Below are positions 40,051 through 49,676 of a stretch of DNA of 64,000 nt, in pieces; position 1 is the first letter of the stretch; every line of letters starts with the position of its first letter. A program made the position numbers and the translations under genes. Where the stretch lies: the NCBI GenBank assembly GCA_002271215.1, contig CP018628.1, positions 2,790,001 through 2,854,000 on the forward strand. Reading direction: 5' to 3'. This stretch comes from Lelliottia jeotgali. Its GTDB lineage: Bacteria; Pseudomonadota; Gammaproteobacteria; Enterobacterales; Enterobacteriaceae. The notes under the pieces were generated by a model, which saw only the letters and a program-made list of their open reading frames with translations, was not told the DNA's origin and did not search any database.

Positions 40051-42747
40051 CTAACGTTTCGCTTCTACCCGCCATTTCCTCGTTAACGGCTTTTCGACCT
40101 CAACAATCAAGAACATCACGAACCCGATAATAAAGGTGATCACCCAGTAGCGGAACGGCAGGGATTCTGTACCAAACAGCATCTGCATAAACGGTGCGTA
40201 AATAATCAGCAGCTGTAACACCAGCAGCACCCCACTCACAATCCAGATCCCCCGGTTCGCCAGCAGGCCTTTGCTCAACGAGAATCCGTCAGAGACGCGG
40301 CAGTTCAGCATGTAGAACCATTGCGCCGTCACCAGCGTTTGCAACAATACGGTGCGGATAAACTCCGGTGAATAACCGCGCGGTTGCAGCCAGGCTTCCA
40401 GCACAAATGCGCTGACGGCGATCATTGAGCCGACAAACACCACGCGCCAGATGGCAAACCCGTCCATCACATGCAGATTAGGGTTGCGCGGTGGACGTTT
40501 CATAATGTTCGGTTCACCGGCTTCAAACGCCAGGCCAAACGACAGCGTGGCGGAGGTCGCCATGTTCATCCACAGGATCAGTACCGGCGTCAGCGGAATA
40601 AGATTACCCGCCAGCAAGGCAATAATAATCAGCAGCCCCTGCGCCAGGTTGGTCGGCATGATAAACAGAATGGTTTTTTTCAGGTTATCGTAGACCCGAC
40701 GGCCTTCGCGAACCGCACTGGCGATGGTGGCGAAGTTATCGTCCGTGAGCACCATATCCGCCGCTTCTTTGGTCACCTCCGTGCCCTTGATGCCCATCGC
40801 GATACCGACATCAGCCTGCTTCAGGGCAGGCGCATCGTTGACGCCATCCCCGGTCATCCCGACCACTTCTTTCTTACTTTGTAGGGCCTGCACCAGGCGG
40901 AATTTATCCTCCGGGCTGGTACGGGCAAAAATATCAAATTTCTGCGCGGCTTCGCTCAACTGATGATCGTCCATCACCTCAAGTTCACGCCCGGTAATCG
41001 CACTCCCGGCATTGCCGATTCCCAACATTTGCCCGATGCTCATCGCCGTTTGCGGATGGTCACCGGTGATCATTTTCACGCGAATCCCCGCCCGCAGGCA
41101 GTCGCCGATGGCGGTAATGGCCTCCGGTCGCGGCGGGTCCATCATCCCGGCGATACCGAGCAGAATAACGCCCTGCTGCAAATCCGGATGGTCAAGGGTG
41201 GTTTGCTCAAAGCCCGCCGGTTTCCACGCCGCCGCCACCATGCGTAAACCTTCGCGGGCATACTCCTCGATCTGCGCTTCCCAGTAGGGCTGATTGAGCG
41301 GCTCAAGCCCGGATTCCGTCTGCTGATGCTGGCAAAGTCGGAACAGCACGTCCGGTGCACCGGTGATGAGAATCATCTCTTCATCACCGATGCGGTGTAG
41401 CGTCGACATGTATTTGTACAGGGAATCAAACGGGATTTTGCTACGCAGCTCCGTCTGCACAGGCGGAAGCGGGACTTTAGCGGCCAGCACCTTCAACGCC
41501 CCTTCGGTCGGCCCGCCGGTGATTTTCCACAGCCCCTGCTCGTCTTTCATCAACTGGCTGTCGTTACAAAGATCAACGGTGCGCAAATAACGTTCCAGTA
41601 GTGAACCGTGAGCCACCGTCACCGGCGTCGGATCGTCAATCGGATGAATATTTCCCACCGGCTCATAGCTGTCGCCTTCGACGCGATAAATTTTATCCGC
41701 CGTGATCACCGCCTTGACGGTCATCTCGTTCATGGTCAGGGTGCCGGTTTTATCGGAGCAAATCACCGTCATCGCACCCAGGGTTTCGACCGTCGGCAGT
41801 TTGCGGATAATCGCTTTCTGCTTCGCCATCGTCTGTACGCCGAGCGACAGAATAATCGATATAATCGCAGGCAGACCTTCCGGGACTGAGGCTACCGCAA
41901 GGCTAATCAGCGACAACATCAGTTCGGAAACCGGCATATCGCGGAACAGCAGGCTGAAGACAAACAGGGCCGCCATCATCACCAGGATAATAATGAAAAT
42001 GGCTTTGCCGAGTTTATCCATCTGCACCAGCAGCGGCGTGCGGTGTTTTTCAATATCCGCCATCATCTGATTGATGTGGCCCAGCTCCGTTTCGCCTCCC
42101 GTTGCGACCACAATCCCTTTACCGCCGCCGGAACTGACGGTAGTGCCAGAGAACAGTAGATTGGTGCGATCCCCCAGCGGTAATTCCCCTTCCAGCCTGT
42201 CGGTGCCTTTTTCCACCACCGTGGATTCACCCGTCAGAATGGCCTCTTCCACCCGCAGGTTGTGCGCTTCAATGACTCTCAGGTCGGCGGGAATGCGATC
42301 GCCTGCGCGAATGACCACGATATCGCCCGGTACCAGCGCGGTGGTAGGAATTGTTTCATGATTCCCCTGACGAACCACAACGGCCTCGCTGGAGAGCATA
42401 TTGCGGATGCTCTGAAGGGATTTTTCTGCATTACTTTCCTGAATATGGCCGATCAGCGCATTGATGACCGCCACGCCCAAAATCACCAGTGTATCGACCC
42501 AATGGCCCATGACGGCGGTCAGCACTGCCGCCGCCAGCAGGACATAAATCAGCACATCGTTGAAATGGGCTAAAAAACGCAGCCACGCGGGCTTTCCCGG
42601 TTTTTGCGGTAAGGCATTTTCACCGTATTGCGTCAGGCGAGCCGCCGCGTCCGCGCCGGTAATTCCGTCTGCTGAGCTGTTGGTTTGTGCCAGGGTTTCT
42701 TCTACGGAGAGCCGGTAAAAAGGTTGGCCCGGTTTATCTGTATTCAT
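40051..42747 (-). CDS. P-type cation-transporting ATPase (P2-like, Ca2+/monovalent cation class)
   Basis: An 898-residue membrane ATPase. TGES is at 172-175 (actuator), the membrane motif PEGLP at 289-293 and the phosphorylated DKTGT at about 332-336. MITGDHPQTA and MTGDGVNDAPALKQADVGIAMG form the hinge. The N-terminal cation-ATPase domain (YRLSVEETLAQTNSS) is present, and about ten membrane helices are expected. The PEGLP motif is shared by P2 pumps such as Ca2+ and Na+ ATPases, so I do not name the ion. The start is ATG 42747. It is followed upstream in the same direction by a UspA-type gene 51 bases away, a likely stress-linked unit. Confidence 0.85.
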   Translation of the reverse strand: MNTDKPGQPFYRLSVEETLAQTNSSADGITGADAAARLTQYGENALPQKPGKPAWLRFLAHFNDVLIYVLLAAAVLTAVMGHWVDTLVILGVAVINALIGHIQESNAEKSLQSIRNMLSSEAVVVRQGNHETIPTTALVPGDIVVIRAGDRIPADLRVIEAHNLRVEEAILTGESTVVEKGTDRLEGELPLGDRTNLLFSGTTVSSGGGKGIVVATGGETELGHINQMMADIEKHRTPLLVQMDKLGKAIFIIILVMMAALFVFSLLFRDMPVSELMLSLISLAVASVPEGLPAIISIILSLGVQTMAKQKAIIRKLPTVETLGAMTVICSDKTGTLTMNEMTVKAVITADKIYRVEGDSYEPVGNIHPIDDPTPVTVAHGSLLERYLRTVDLCNDSQLMKDEQGLWKITGGPTEGALKVLAAKVPLPPVQTELRSKIPFDSLYKYMSTLHRIGDEEMILITGAPDVLFRLCQHQQTESGLEPLNQPYWEAQIEEYAREGLRMVAAAWKPAGFEQTTLDHPDLQQGVILLGIAGMMDPPRPEAITAIGDCLRAGIRVKMITGDHPQTAMSIGQMLGIGNAGSAITGRELEVMDDHQLSEAAQKFDIFARTSPEDKFRLVQALQSKKEVVGMTGDGVNDAPALKQADVGIAMGIKGTEVTKEAADMVLTDDNFATIASAVREGRRVYDNLKKTILFIMPTNLAQGLLIIIALLAGNLIPLTPVLILWMNMATSATLSFGLAFEAGEPNIMKRPPRNPNLHVMDGFAIWRVVFVGSMIAVSAFVLEAWLQPRGYSPEFIRTVLLQTLVTAQWFYMLNCRVSDGFSLSKGLLANRGIWIVSGVLLVLQLLIIYAPFMQMLFGTESLPFRYWVITFIIGFVMFLIVEVEKPLTRKWRVEAKR

Positions 42748-42798
42748 CAATCCGTCCTCAATTCCTGCAACGAAAATCGCCCGCTGTCCCTTTCGCCT

Positions 42799-43230
42799 TT
42801 AACGCACGACAAATACCGGAACGTGCGCATAGCGAACAATATTGGCCGCATCCGAGCCGAGTAAATGGGTCTGAATATTGGGATTGCGCGATCCGATAAT
42901 GATCACTTCCGCATTAAGTTCGTCCCCCAGGAGAGTGACTTCATCGCGCACATTGCCGCTACGGACATGAAGGTGAATGCGATCCTGAGGAAACGTCGTT
43001 TTTTGTGCCAGTGCCGAGAGTTTTTCTTTTGCGTTATTAATCATATAGTCATCCATTTTACGCGCATCGGAAATAAACCCTCGGGTCAGCTCCGGCGAAA
43101 ATTTTGGAATCACATGAAGTAAATGGATATCGGCTGAGGCCGCCTGCGCGAGGAACTGCGCATGAGCAAGGGCCTTATCGGCCAGCCCCATTTCAAAGAC
43201 ATCGACCGGGACCAGAATATTTCTGTACAT
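42799..43230 (-). CDS. Universal stress protein, UspF/UspG-like
   Basis: A 143-residue UspA-family protein. It begins MYRNILVPVDVFE, with the family's ATP-binding ending IIIGSRNPNIQTHLLGSDAANIVRYAHVPVFVVR (G2xG9xGS/T type). The start is ATG 43230 with GGA at a good distance. An in-frame ATG three codons upstream touches the ribosome site and is rejected. It is transcribed before the P-type ATPase gene and may share its promoter. Confidence 0.85.
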   Translation of the reverse strand: MYRNILVPVDVFEMGLADKALAHAQFLAQAASADIHLLHVIPKFSPELTRGFISDARKMDDYMINNAKEKLSALAQKTTFPQDRIHLHVRSGNVRDEVTLLGDELNAEVIIIGSRNPNIQTHLLGSDAANIVRYAHVPVFVVR

Positions 43231-43482
43231 AGTGAGCATCCTTTTATGGCCAACTGGAAAGAGATGTTATTAAACGTAGCACAGGACACTCGCTATTTTT
43301 TGGCCGCGAATTAATTCTCTGAATAATAATGATTTAAGCGTTAAGGTCATTCGCATACCTCATTCAAAGGTATGAATTTCGCCAGCCTGCCAATTTTAGG
43401 CGCTCTATAACCTTTTCCTTTTTCACAGACTATGCTCATAAACAGACATTCCGGGCTTGCGATTAACGCTAAGGGAGGAAAG

Positions 43483-43593
43483 ATGTTTGGATATAGCCTG
43501 ATTCGCCTCGCGTTGTTTATTGTGCTGGCCATTATGTCCAGTGCAGCCGTAGGGCTATTTACTTATCTGGTGGTGTCATCCTTTGCCGAATAA
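43483..43593 (+). CDS. Small membrane protein, 36 aa
   Basis: An open frame encoding MFGYSLIRLALFIVLAIM and one more stretch (AAVGLFTYLVVSSFAE). It has an excellent ribosome-binding site, AAGGGAGGAAAG, directly before ATG 43483. Nearly the whole protein is one hydrophobic helix, so it should be an inner-membrane small protein. It lies 47 bases before the RND operon's lipoprotein gene on the same strand and may be co-transcribed, as small partner proteins of RND pumps (e.g. AcrZ) are known elsewhere. No homologue is recognised. Confidence 0.6.
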   Translation: MFGYSLIRLALFIVLAIMSSAAVGLFTYLVVSSFAE

Positions 43594-43640
43594 AGTAAGT
43601 GTGGGTAATAAATAGATTTTTTATTTATCAGGGGAATAGC

Positions 43641-44726
43641 GTGAATCGTTACATTTCTCTTATACCGATAATTATTCTTCTCGTTACCGCCTGCGATCAA
43701 AAACCGGCAGAAGCTCCACCTCAGCCGAGAATGGTTAAAGTCGCCGTGGTGATGGATGCGGGCCAGGCACAACAGCGCGTGTTTCCTGCCAGAATAGAAT
43801 CCGGCGACGCCACCGACCTGTCGTTTAAACGCGGCGGCCAGATTGAAACGCTCGATATCCGCCAGGGGACAAGCGTAAAACAAGGGCAGCAGTTGGCCAG
43901 CCTTAATGCGCGTGAAGCGCAACAGCGAGTTCGAGACAGACAGACCTCCGCCACGCTGGCGCAGCGCCAGTTCGACCGTTTTCAGACGCTGGCTGGCCGT
44001 CAGGCCATTTCAAAAGCCGAGATGGACGTGCAACGCGCTACCCGTGATTCTGCCAATGCCGCACTCAAAATTGCCCAGGAAGAGCTGAGCCAGATGACGC
44101 TTACCGCCCCCTTTGCGGGCACGGCCGCCACCGTTCAGGTACGCAATCATCAGGTCGTTTCCGCCGGGCAACCCATCGTCACGTTGACCCGAACCGACTT
44201 GCTGGACGTGGTGTTTAGCATTCCTGAAAATCTGTTTAAGACCCTGGATATCCGTAACGCTGACTATCGCCCGGTGGTGAAAATTAATTCTCTACCGGAT
44301 CGCGAATTTAGCGCGGTTTACAAAGAACACACGGGCAGCAGCGACAGCAACACCCTGACGTGGCAGGTGATTTTAACCATGCCGCGGCCCGACGATTTCC
44401 CGGCAGTGGGCGGCGTGAGCGGCACCGTGACGGTCAATCTGGCGAACCTTCCGGCAAGCGTAGGACGTCATGCTCTGGCCGTTCCGGTGGAAGCGGTTTT
44501 CAACCCGAATAGCAGCGCGCGCAACGAACCCCATGTCTGGGTAGTGAAAGGCGATGGCGACAATTTACAGCTTGAGGATCGCAAAGTGGCAGTCGGGCAA
44601 GTGACCGCGCAGGGGGTGATCATCACCGAAGGGCTGAACGCCGGTGAACGCGTGGTCGCGGCGGGTGTCGGCGAATTACATGCGGGGCAGCAGGTGCGCA
44701 TCTGGACGCGTGAGCGAGGTCTGTAA
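43641..44726 (+). CDS. RND efflux membrane-fusion lipoprotein
   Basis: A 361-residue periplasmic adaptor. The signal peptide ends in the lipobox LVTAC (Cys18). The biotinyl-lipoyl-like half motifs are RGGQIETLDIRQGTSVKQGQQLASL and LTAPFAGTAATVQVRNHQVVSAGQPI, flanking a coiled-coil hairpin. GTG 43641 is the start, with AGGGGA six bases upstream. A longer reading from 43599 has no ribosome site and would displace the signal peptide. Its stop overlaps the RND gene by one base (TAATG). It would link the inner-membrane pump to an outer-membrane channel encoded elsewhere. Confidence 0.88.
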   Translation: MNRYISLIPIIILLVTACDQKPAEAPPQPRMVKVAVVMDAGQAQQRVFPARIESGDATDLSFKRGGQIETLDIRQGTSVKQGQQLASLNAREAQQRVRDRQTSATLAQRQFDRFQTLAGRQAISKAEMDVQRATRDSANAALKIAQEELSQMTLTAPFAGTAATVQVRNHQVVSAGQPIVTLTRTDLLDVVFSIPENLFKTLDIRNADYRPVVKINSLPDREFSAVYKEHTGSSDSNTLTWQVILTMPRPDDFPAVGGVSGTVTVNLANLPASVGRHALAVPVEAVFNPNSSARNEPHVWVVKGDGDNLQLEDRKVAVGQVTAQGVIITEGLNAGERVVAAGVGELHAGQQVRIWTRERGL

Positions 44727-47700
44727 TGGATATCTCGCGCCAGTTTATCGACAACCCGATCCGCGTCTGGCTGACCGTTCTGCTGCTGGGCGTCGGCGGT
44801 ATTTTTGCCCTGCTTAATATTGGTCGGCTGGAAGATCCGGCGTTTACCATCAAAACTGCCGTGGTCATCACTCACTACCCCGGCGCGTCTGCCCAGCAGG
44901 TGGAAGAAGAGGTCACGCTGCCGCTGGAAAATGCGCTGCAGCAACTGCCGTATCTCGATAACGTCAGTTCGATCTCGTCGAACGGGCTATCGCAAATAAC
45001 CGTCAATATCGCCTCGCGCTATCACTCAAACGAACTGCCGCAAATCTGGGATGAGCTGCGTCGTCGCGTGGGCGATGCATCGCGTCAGTTTCCTCCGGGA
45101 GTGGTCACACCCTTTGTGAATGACGATTTTGGTGATGTATTTGGTTTTTTCTTTGCCATCTCAGGCGACAGCTTTACGAATCCCGAACTGGCGCAGTACG
45201 CCGAACAGCTCAGGCGCGAGCTGGTGCTGATCCCCGGCGTGGGAAAAGTGGCAATTGGCGGCACGGTCCCACAGCAGATTAATGTCGATATCAATCTTGC
45301 CAAAATGGCCGCCCGCGGAATAACGCTTGGCCAGATCTCCACGCTGTTGGGCCGTGTGAATAGCGTCTCCAGTGCCGGTGAAATCGTCTCAGGCAGCGAA
45401 TCTATTCGCCTGCATCCGACGGGCGAGTTTCAGAATATCGATGAACTTGGCGATATGATGATTACCCCGCCAGGCGTCGGGGCGGCAACCCGCTTGCGCG
45501 ATATCGCCACGGTTTCACGCGGGCTGAGCGTTTCACCGTCGAGTATTTATCACGCGAATGGCCGCCAGGCGGTGACTATGGGCGTCTCCTTTATTCCGGG
45601 CGTGAACGTTCCCGACGTGGGGCGCGCCCTTGAAGCAAAATTGAAGCACATGTCGGCGGAAAAACCGGCGGGCATTAACATCGATCTGTTTTACGACCAG
45701 GCCGCAGAAGTGAGCCATTCGGTGAACGGCTTTATTATTAACTTCCTGATGGCGCTGGCGATTGTCATCGGCGTGCTGTTGATTTTTATGGGCTTACGCA
45801 GCGGTATTATTATCGCCCTGTCGCTGGCGCTCAACGTGCTGGGCACCTTGCTTATCATGTATTTGTGGGGGATTGAGTTACAGCGTATTTCTCTGGGCGC
45901 TTTAATTATCGCTCTGAGCATGCTGGTCGATAATGCAATCGTGATCGTCGAAGGAGTATTGATTGCCAGACAGCGTGGCTCGACGCTGATGACCGCCATT
46001 CAGTACGTGATCCGCCGCTCGGCGCTGCCCCTGCTGGGCGCTACGGTTATCGCCATTTTAGCCTTTGCTCCCATTGGCCTCTCGCAGGATTCGACGGGAG
46101 AATATTGTAAATCCCTGTTCCAGGTGCTGCTGATTTCCCTGCTGTTAAGCTGGTTTTCCGCGCTCACCCTCACGCCGGTGATGATCAAATGGTGGTTGTT
46201 TAAAGGCCAGAAAGTGGCCGATACGCCTGCGGATGTCGACCCGTATAACCAACGGTTCTACCGGTTGTATCAGCAGATGCTAAACGCGCTGATGGTGCGC
46301 AAAACGATCACTTTGACGCTGATGGTTATCCTGCTTGCAGGCGCAGTATGGGGATTCGGCGCGGTGCGACAAAACTTCTTCCCGTCGTCAAACACGCCGA
46401 TTTTCTTTGTCGACCTGTGGTTGCCCTACGGCACCGACATTGCTCAGACCGAGAAAATCACCAGCGACATTGAAAAATCGATCAACGGCCAGCCCGGCGT
46501 GGTCACCACCGTCTCGACCATCGGTCAGGGGAGTATGCGCTTTATTCTGACCTACAGCGGCCAGCGGCAGTACAGCAATTACGCGCAAATCATGGTCCGG
46601 ATGGACGACCAGCGCAATATCGCCGCGCTGACACGCCACGTTGACGAGGACATCGCCCGCCACTATCCGGAGATTAACGCCAGCACCAAACGGGTGATGT
46701 TTGGTCCGTCCGGCGATAGCGCCATCGAAGTGCGGATCAAAGGGCCAGACCCTGACAGGTTGCGGCAGATTGCAAGCCAGGTGGATAATATTCTGGCGCG
46801 CGATCCGGCCACCGACAGCGTGCGCAATGACTGGCAAAATCGCAGCAAAGTGATTCGCCCACAGTACGTCGCCGCCTCCGGGCGCGAACTGGGCGTGGAT
46901 AAACAGGATATCGACAGCGCGCTGGAGATGAATTTCTCCGGCAGCCGTATCGGCTTATACCGTGAAGGCTCGGACCTGCTGCCCGTTATCGTGCGCCCGC
47001 CAGAAAGCGAGCGTCAGGACGCGAACCATCTCAATAACGTGCTGGTGTGGAGCCAAAATCGTCAGCAATATATTCCGCTGAGCAACGTGGTGAGCGGCTT
47101 TGCGCTGGAGTGGGAAGATCCGCTGATCCTGCGCCGGGACCGCAGCCGGGTGCTGACGGTGCAGACCGATCCCGACCCACTCAGTAACGAAACATCCGGC
47201 GATATACTGGCGCGGGTAAAACCGCAGATTGATGCCCTTTCCCTGCCGCACGGTTACAGCATCGAATGGGGCGGCGACGCGGAAAACTCCAGCGAGGCGC
47301 AGCAAGGTCTTTTCACTACGCTGCCAATTGGTTTCCTGGTGATGTTTATTATCACCATCCTGATGTTTAGCTCGGTGAAAAATGCGGTCGCCATCTGGCT
47401 GACGGTGCCGCTGGCACTGATTGGCGTGACGCCAGGCTTTTTACTCACCGGTATTCCGTTTGGTTTTATGGCGCTGATTGGTCTGCTGAGTCTGAGCGGG
47501 ATGTTGATCCGCAACGGCATCGTGCTGGTCGAGGAAATCGAGCAGCAGAAAGAGCATAAAGCGCAGCACGAGGCGATTGTTGATGCCGCAACGTCGCGCC
47601 TACGGCCTATTCTGCTAACCGCGTTTACTACGGTGCTGGGGCTCGCTCCGCTGTTGCGCGATGTGTTCTTCCAGAGCATGGCGGTAGTGATTATGTTCGG

Positions 47701-47788
47701 GCTAGGCTTTGCCACTGTCTTGACCCTGCTGGTACTTCCGGTTATTTATGCCTGTTTCCACCCTACGGAGAGGGCTGCCCCACAATGA
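44726..47788 (+). CDS. RND efflux transporter permease subunit
   Basis: A 1020-residue HAE-family RND pump, with 12 membrane helices and two large periplasmic loops. The proton-relay region is ALSMLVDNAIVIVEG in TM4, with a single Asp rather than the DD of AcrB. The motif MALIGLLSLSGMLIRNGIVLVEEI marks the second half. This subgroup resembles TriC/VexH-like pumps rather than AcrB/D/F. It is in an operon with the fusion protein and an acyltransferase, and no outer-membrane factor gene is adjacent. Substrates are unknown. Confidence 0.88.
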   Translation: MDISRQFIDNPIRVWLTVLLLGVGGIFALLNIGRLEDPAFTIKTAVVITHYPGASAQQVEEEVTLPLENALQQLPYLDNVSSISSNGLSQITVNIASRYHSNELPQIWDELRRRVGDASRQFPPGVVTPFVNDDFGDVFGFFFAISGDSFTNPELAQYAEQLRRELVLIPGVGKVAIGGTVPQQINVDINLAKMAARGITLGQISTLLGRVNSVSSAGEIVSGSESIRLHPTGEFQNIDELGDMMITPPGVGAATRLRDIATVSRGLSVSPSSIYHANGRQAVTMGVSFIPGVNVPDVGRALEAKLKHMSAEKPAGINIDLFYDQAAEVSHSVNGFIINFLMALAIVIGVLLIFMGLRSGIIIALSLALNVLGTLLIMYLWGIELQRISLGALIIALSMLVDNAIVIVEGVLIARQRGSTLMTAIQYVIRRSALPLLGATVIAILAFAPIGLSQDSTGEYCKSLFQVLLISLLLSWFSALTLTPVMIKWWLFKGQKVADTPADVDPYNQRFYRLYQQMLNALMVRKTITLTLMVILLAGAVWGFGAVRQNFFPSSNTPIFFVDLWLPYGTDIAQTEKITSDIEKSINGQPGVVTTVSTIGQGSMRFILTYSGQRQYSNYAQIMVRMDDQRNIAALTRHVDEDIARHYPEINASTKRVMFGPSGDSAIEVRIKGPDPDRLRQIASQVDNILARDPATDSVRNDWQNRSKVIRPQYVAASGRELGVDKQDIDSALEMNFSGSRIGLYREGSDLLPVIVRPPESERQDANHLNNVLVWSQNRQQYIPLSNVVSGFALEWEDPLILRRDRSRVLTVQTDPDPLSNETSGDILARVKPQIDALSLPHGYSIEWGGDAENSSEAQQGLFTTLPIGFLVMFIITILMFSSVKNAVAIWLTVPLALIGVTPGFLLTGIPFGFMALIGLLSLSGMLIRNGIVLVEEIEQQKEHKAQHEAIVDAATSRLRPILLTAFTTVLGLAPLLRDVFFQSMAVVIMFGLGFATVLTLLVLPVIYACFHPTERAAPQ

Positions 47789-48750
47789 ACCCAACCGGGC
47801 TAAATATTATTAAAACGCTGGGATGCATGACGGCGGTAACATTTTTCACGCTTTATCACACCCGAGATAATTACGATTACGATTACCACTGGGTGCTCGG
47901 TTTTCTGACTTTTATTTCGACCGTCGCCACGCCACTGTTTTTTGTTGTCGCCGGTTATCTGGATGCCCAGTCAAGGCATGACCAGCACTGGCAGCTATCG
48001 AAGATCAAAGCTGTGGTGATAGTGTTTCTGTTCTGGATGACGGTTTATTATCTGTGGGAGCCGTATCAGCGCGGCTATTTAATCCAGCCGTGGTTTGTTT
48101 TTACCTTTATCGTGATTTATACCTTCCACCCGCTCATCGAATGGTTAAGCCAGCGGCGAAAAACGCTGATAGGCGTAACCTGCACTTTGCTGCTGTTTTC
48201 TTACGGTTACGATTTGCTGTCGGCGCTTTATCCCGACAAACATTTACTCTCGCTGGCCCCGCAATATCGGCTCTGGACCTGGCTGCTGTTTTATCTGACC
48301 GGCCAGATATTCTTCGACCCGGTTATTTCCGCGTGGATAAGTAAAGACAAGGTGGTGAAAACGGCGGTCGCGGCCATCCCTGTGATTTATCTGTTCACTT
48401 GGTTTTATGAGCGCCATTTTTTCTTCGCCGTTTTCAAGGCGGACAGAAATGCGTTCATTCTCACCGGCTCGCAAATTTACTTCCTGATTGTGGCGCTGGT
48501 CATTGCCGCCAACGGCGTGCGTTTTCGTAAAAATATCGAATTCAAAGAGGCCATTTTAGCCGCCGTCAGCAAAACCATGACCGGGGTGTATATTCTGCAT
48601 TATTCCGTGTTCCATCTGCTGACATCGCTGATTCCGGTGACATCGCTAACCACAAAACTGTTGCTGATCGCCCTGACGTTTGTGGCGTCGGTGCTGATTT
48701 CAATGCTGGCGCTGTCGAATGCGACGGTTAAGAAGATCATCACCCTTTAA
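47785..48750 (+). CDS. Acyltransferase-3 family membrane protein
   Basis: A 321-residue integral membrane protein with about ten helices. It begins LNIIKTLGCMTAVTFFTLYH, the motif region with a conserved His (YH) used by acyltransferase-3 (OafA/NodX-type) enzymes, followed by LGFLTFISTVATPLFFVVAGYL. These enzymes acylate surface sugars or small molecules. Its start overlaps the pump stop (ATGA), so it belongs to the same operon. What it modifies is unknown, perhaps a substrate or envelope component linked to the pump. Confidence 0.75.
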   Translation: MNPTGLNIIKTLGCMTAVTFFTLYHTRDNYDYDYHWVLGFLTFISTVATPLFFVVAGYLDAQSRHDQHWQLSKIKAVVIVFLFWMTVYYLWEPYQRGYLIQPWFVFTFIVIYTFHPLIEWLSQRRKTLIGVTCTLLLFSYGYDLLSALYPDKHLLSLAPQYRLWTWLLFYLTGQIFFDPVISAWISKDKVVKTAVAAIPVIYLFTWFYERHFFFAVFKADRNAFILTGSQIYFLIVALVIAANGVRFRKNIEFKEAILAAVSKTMTGVYILHYSVFHLLTSLIPVTSLTTKLLLIALTFVASVLISMLALSNATVKKIITL

Positions 48751-48767
48751 GACCGTGCGGTCTGGTG

Positions 48768-48800
48768 CCCTCACCCCGGCCCTCTCACACAGGGAGAGGG
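48768..48800. repeat. Dispersed extragenic palindrome-like element
   Basis: A CCCTCACCCCGGCCCTCTC...GAGAGGG hairpin (arms 48780-48786 and 48794-48800) directly after the acyltransferase stop. This GC-rich motif is common between genes in Enterobacter and relatives. Confidence 0.6.
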
Positions 48801-48811
48801 AGAAAACATTA

Positions 48812-48836
48812 AAAACGGCAACGATGTTGCCGTTTT
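48812..48836. terminator. Bidirectional terminator between acyltransferase and pagP
   Basis: AAAACGGCAAC (48812-48822), loop GAT, GTTGCCGTTTT (48826-48836): an 11-bp perfect stem with T-runs on both sides. Confidence 0.88.
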
Positions 48837-48877
48837 GCATTTACCTCACAGCCGCCACCCGGCTTCAGTCTCCGAAT

Positions 48878-49453
48878 CTAAAACCCATACCGCAACCACG
48901 CAAACAGTACGTTGCCGTTGTTATAGGTGCCGGGAATGTAGGTAAATTGCACATTCAGGCGCTTATAACCGGCGGAGAACAGCGGCAAAATAATTGGCAG
49001 CGGAACATAGTTAGCAAAATCCTTCCGCGCCGTGATCCCGGCCGTTACACCCAGTCCTAAACGGACATCCTGCGCATTATCCAGATACCAGCCCTTCTCC
49101 CAGCCGTAGCCAACAATCGGCTGCCATTCATTATGAGAGTCTTTAAACATCATGGCGTAGAGGGAACTCCAGTTCCCCTGTTCGTTGTAACGAGATACCC
49201 CAAAACCGCCACCCCACGGCATTTCGTTGTAGTTGTCGGTTTTTTCTTTGTCGTACATAAAGCGCGCATGCCAGCTCAGAAAAGGCAAATAGAGATCGTA
49301 ATTTTGCGGCTCATTCCACGTCTGAGACACATCGCTGGTGAAATTATTCCACCAGCCGGTAATGCGCTGTTCCCCGTAAACACCAGGCTCCGCATACGCG
49401 GGAAGTGCCAGCAAGACCATGACGATAATCAAAACCATTCGAATCCGTTGCAT
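48878..49453 (-). CDS. pagP: Lipid A palmitoyltransferase PagP
   Basis: A 191-residue outer-membrane beta-barrel enzyme that moves palmitate from phospholipid to lipid A, increasing resistance to antimicrobial peptides. The signal peptide covers residues 1-21 (ending AYA). Catalytic residues are visible: His62 in [16 protein letters not shown] and Asp105-Ser106 in [10 protein letters not shown]. The barrel signature [12 protein letters not shown] and the C-terminal [25 protein letters not shown] end are conserved. ATG 49453 with AGAGGA is the start. In E. coli pagP is elsewhere (near cspE), so this position differs. PhoP control is known in relatives, but I identify no PhoP box here. Confidence 0.9.
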   Translation of the reverse strand: MQRIRMVLIIVMVLLALPAYAEPGVYGEQRITGWWNNFTSDVSQTWNEPQNYDLYLPFLSWHARFMYDKEKTDNYNEMPWGGGFGVSRYNEQGNWSSLYAMMFKDSHNEWQPIVGYGWEKGWYLDNAQDVRLGLGVTAGITARKDFANYVPLPIILPLFSAGYKRLNVQFTYIPGTYNNGNVLFAWLRYGF

Positions 49454-49676
49454 AGTCAAATCCTCTGCAAAATCGTTCTGCGATACCTAATACTGTAATC
49501 CCTTTCTGGAAACTCCTTCGCCGCGTTTTGGAAATTTTAATGCACGCGACGGATAAAATCGTTTTCAGCTGCCGCCTGTCGGGGTAGTCTCATTGATTCC
49601 GCTCAATGAGCGGGCACGATGTGAGTAACCTTTTCCCATACTAATAATGAAAAATTTGGTACAGACAGGACAAAAC

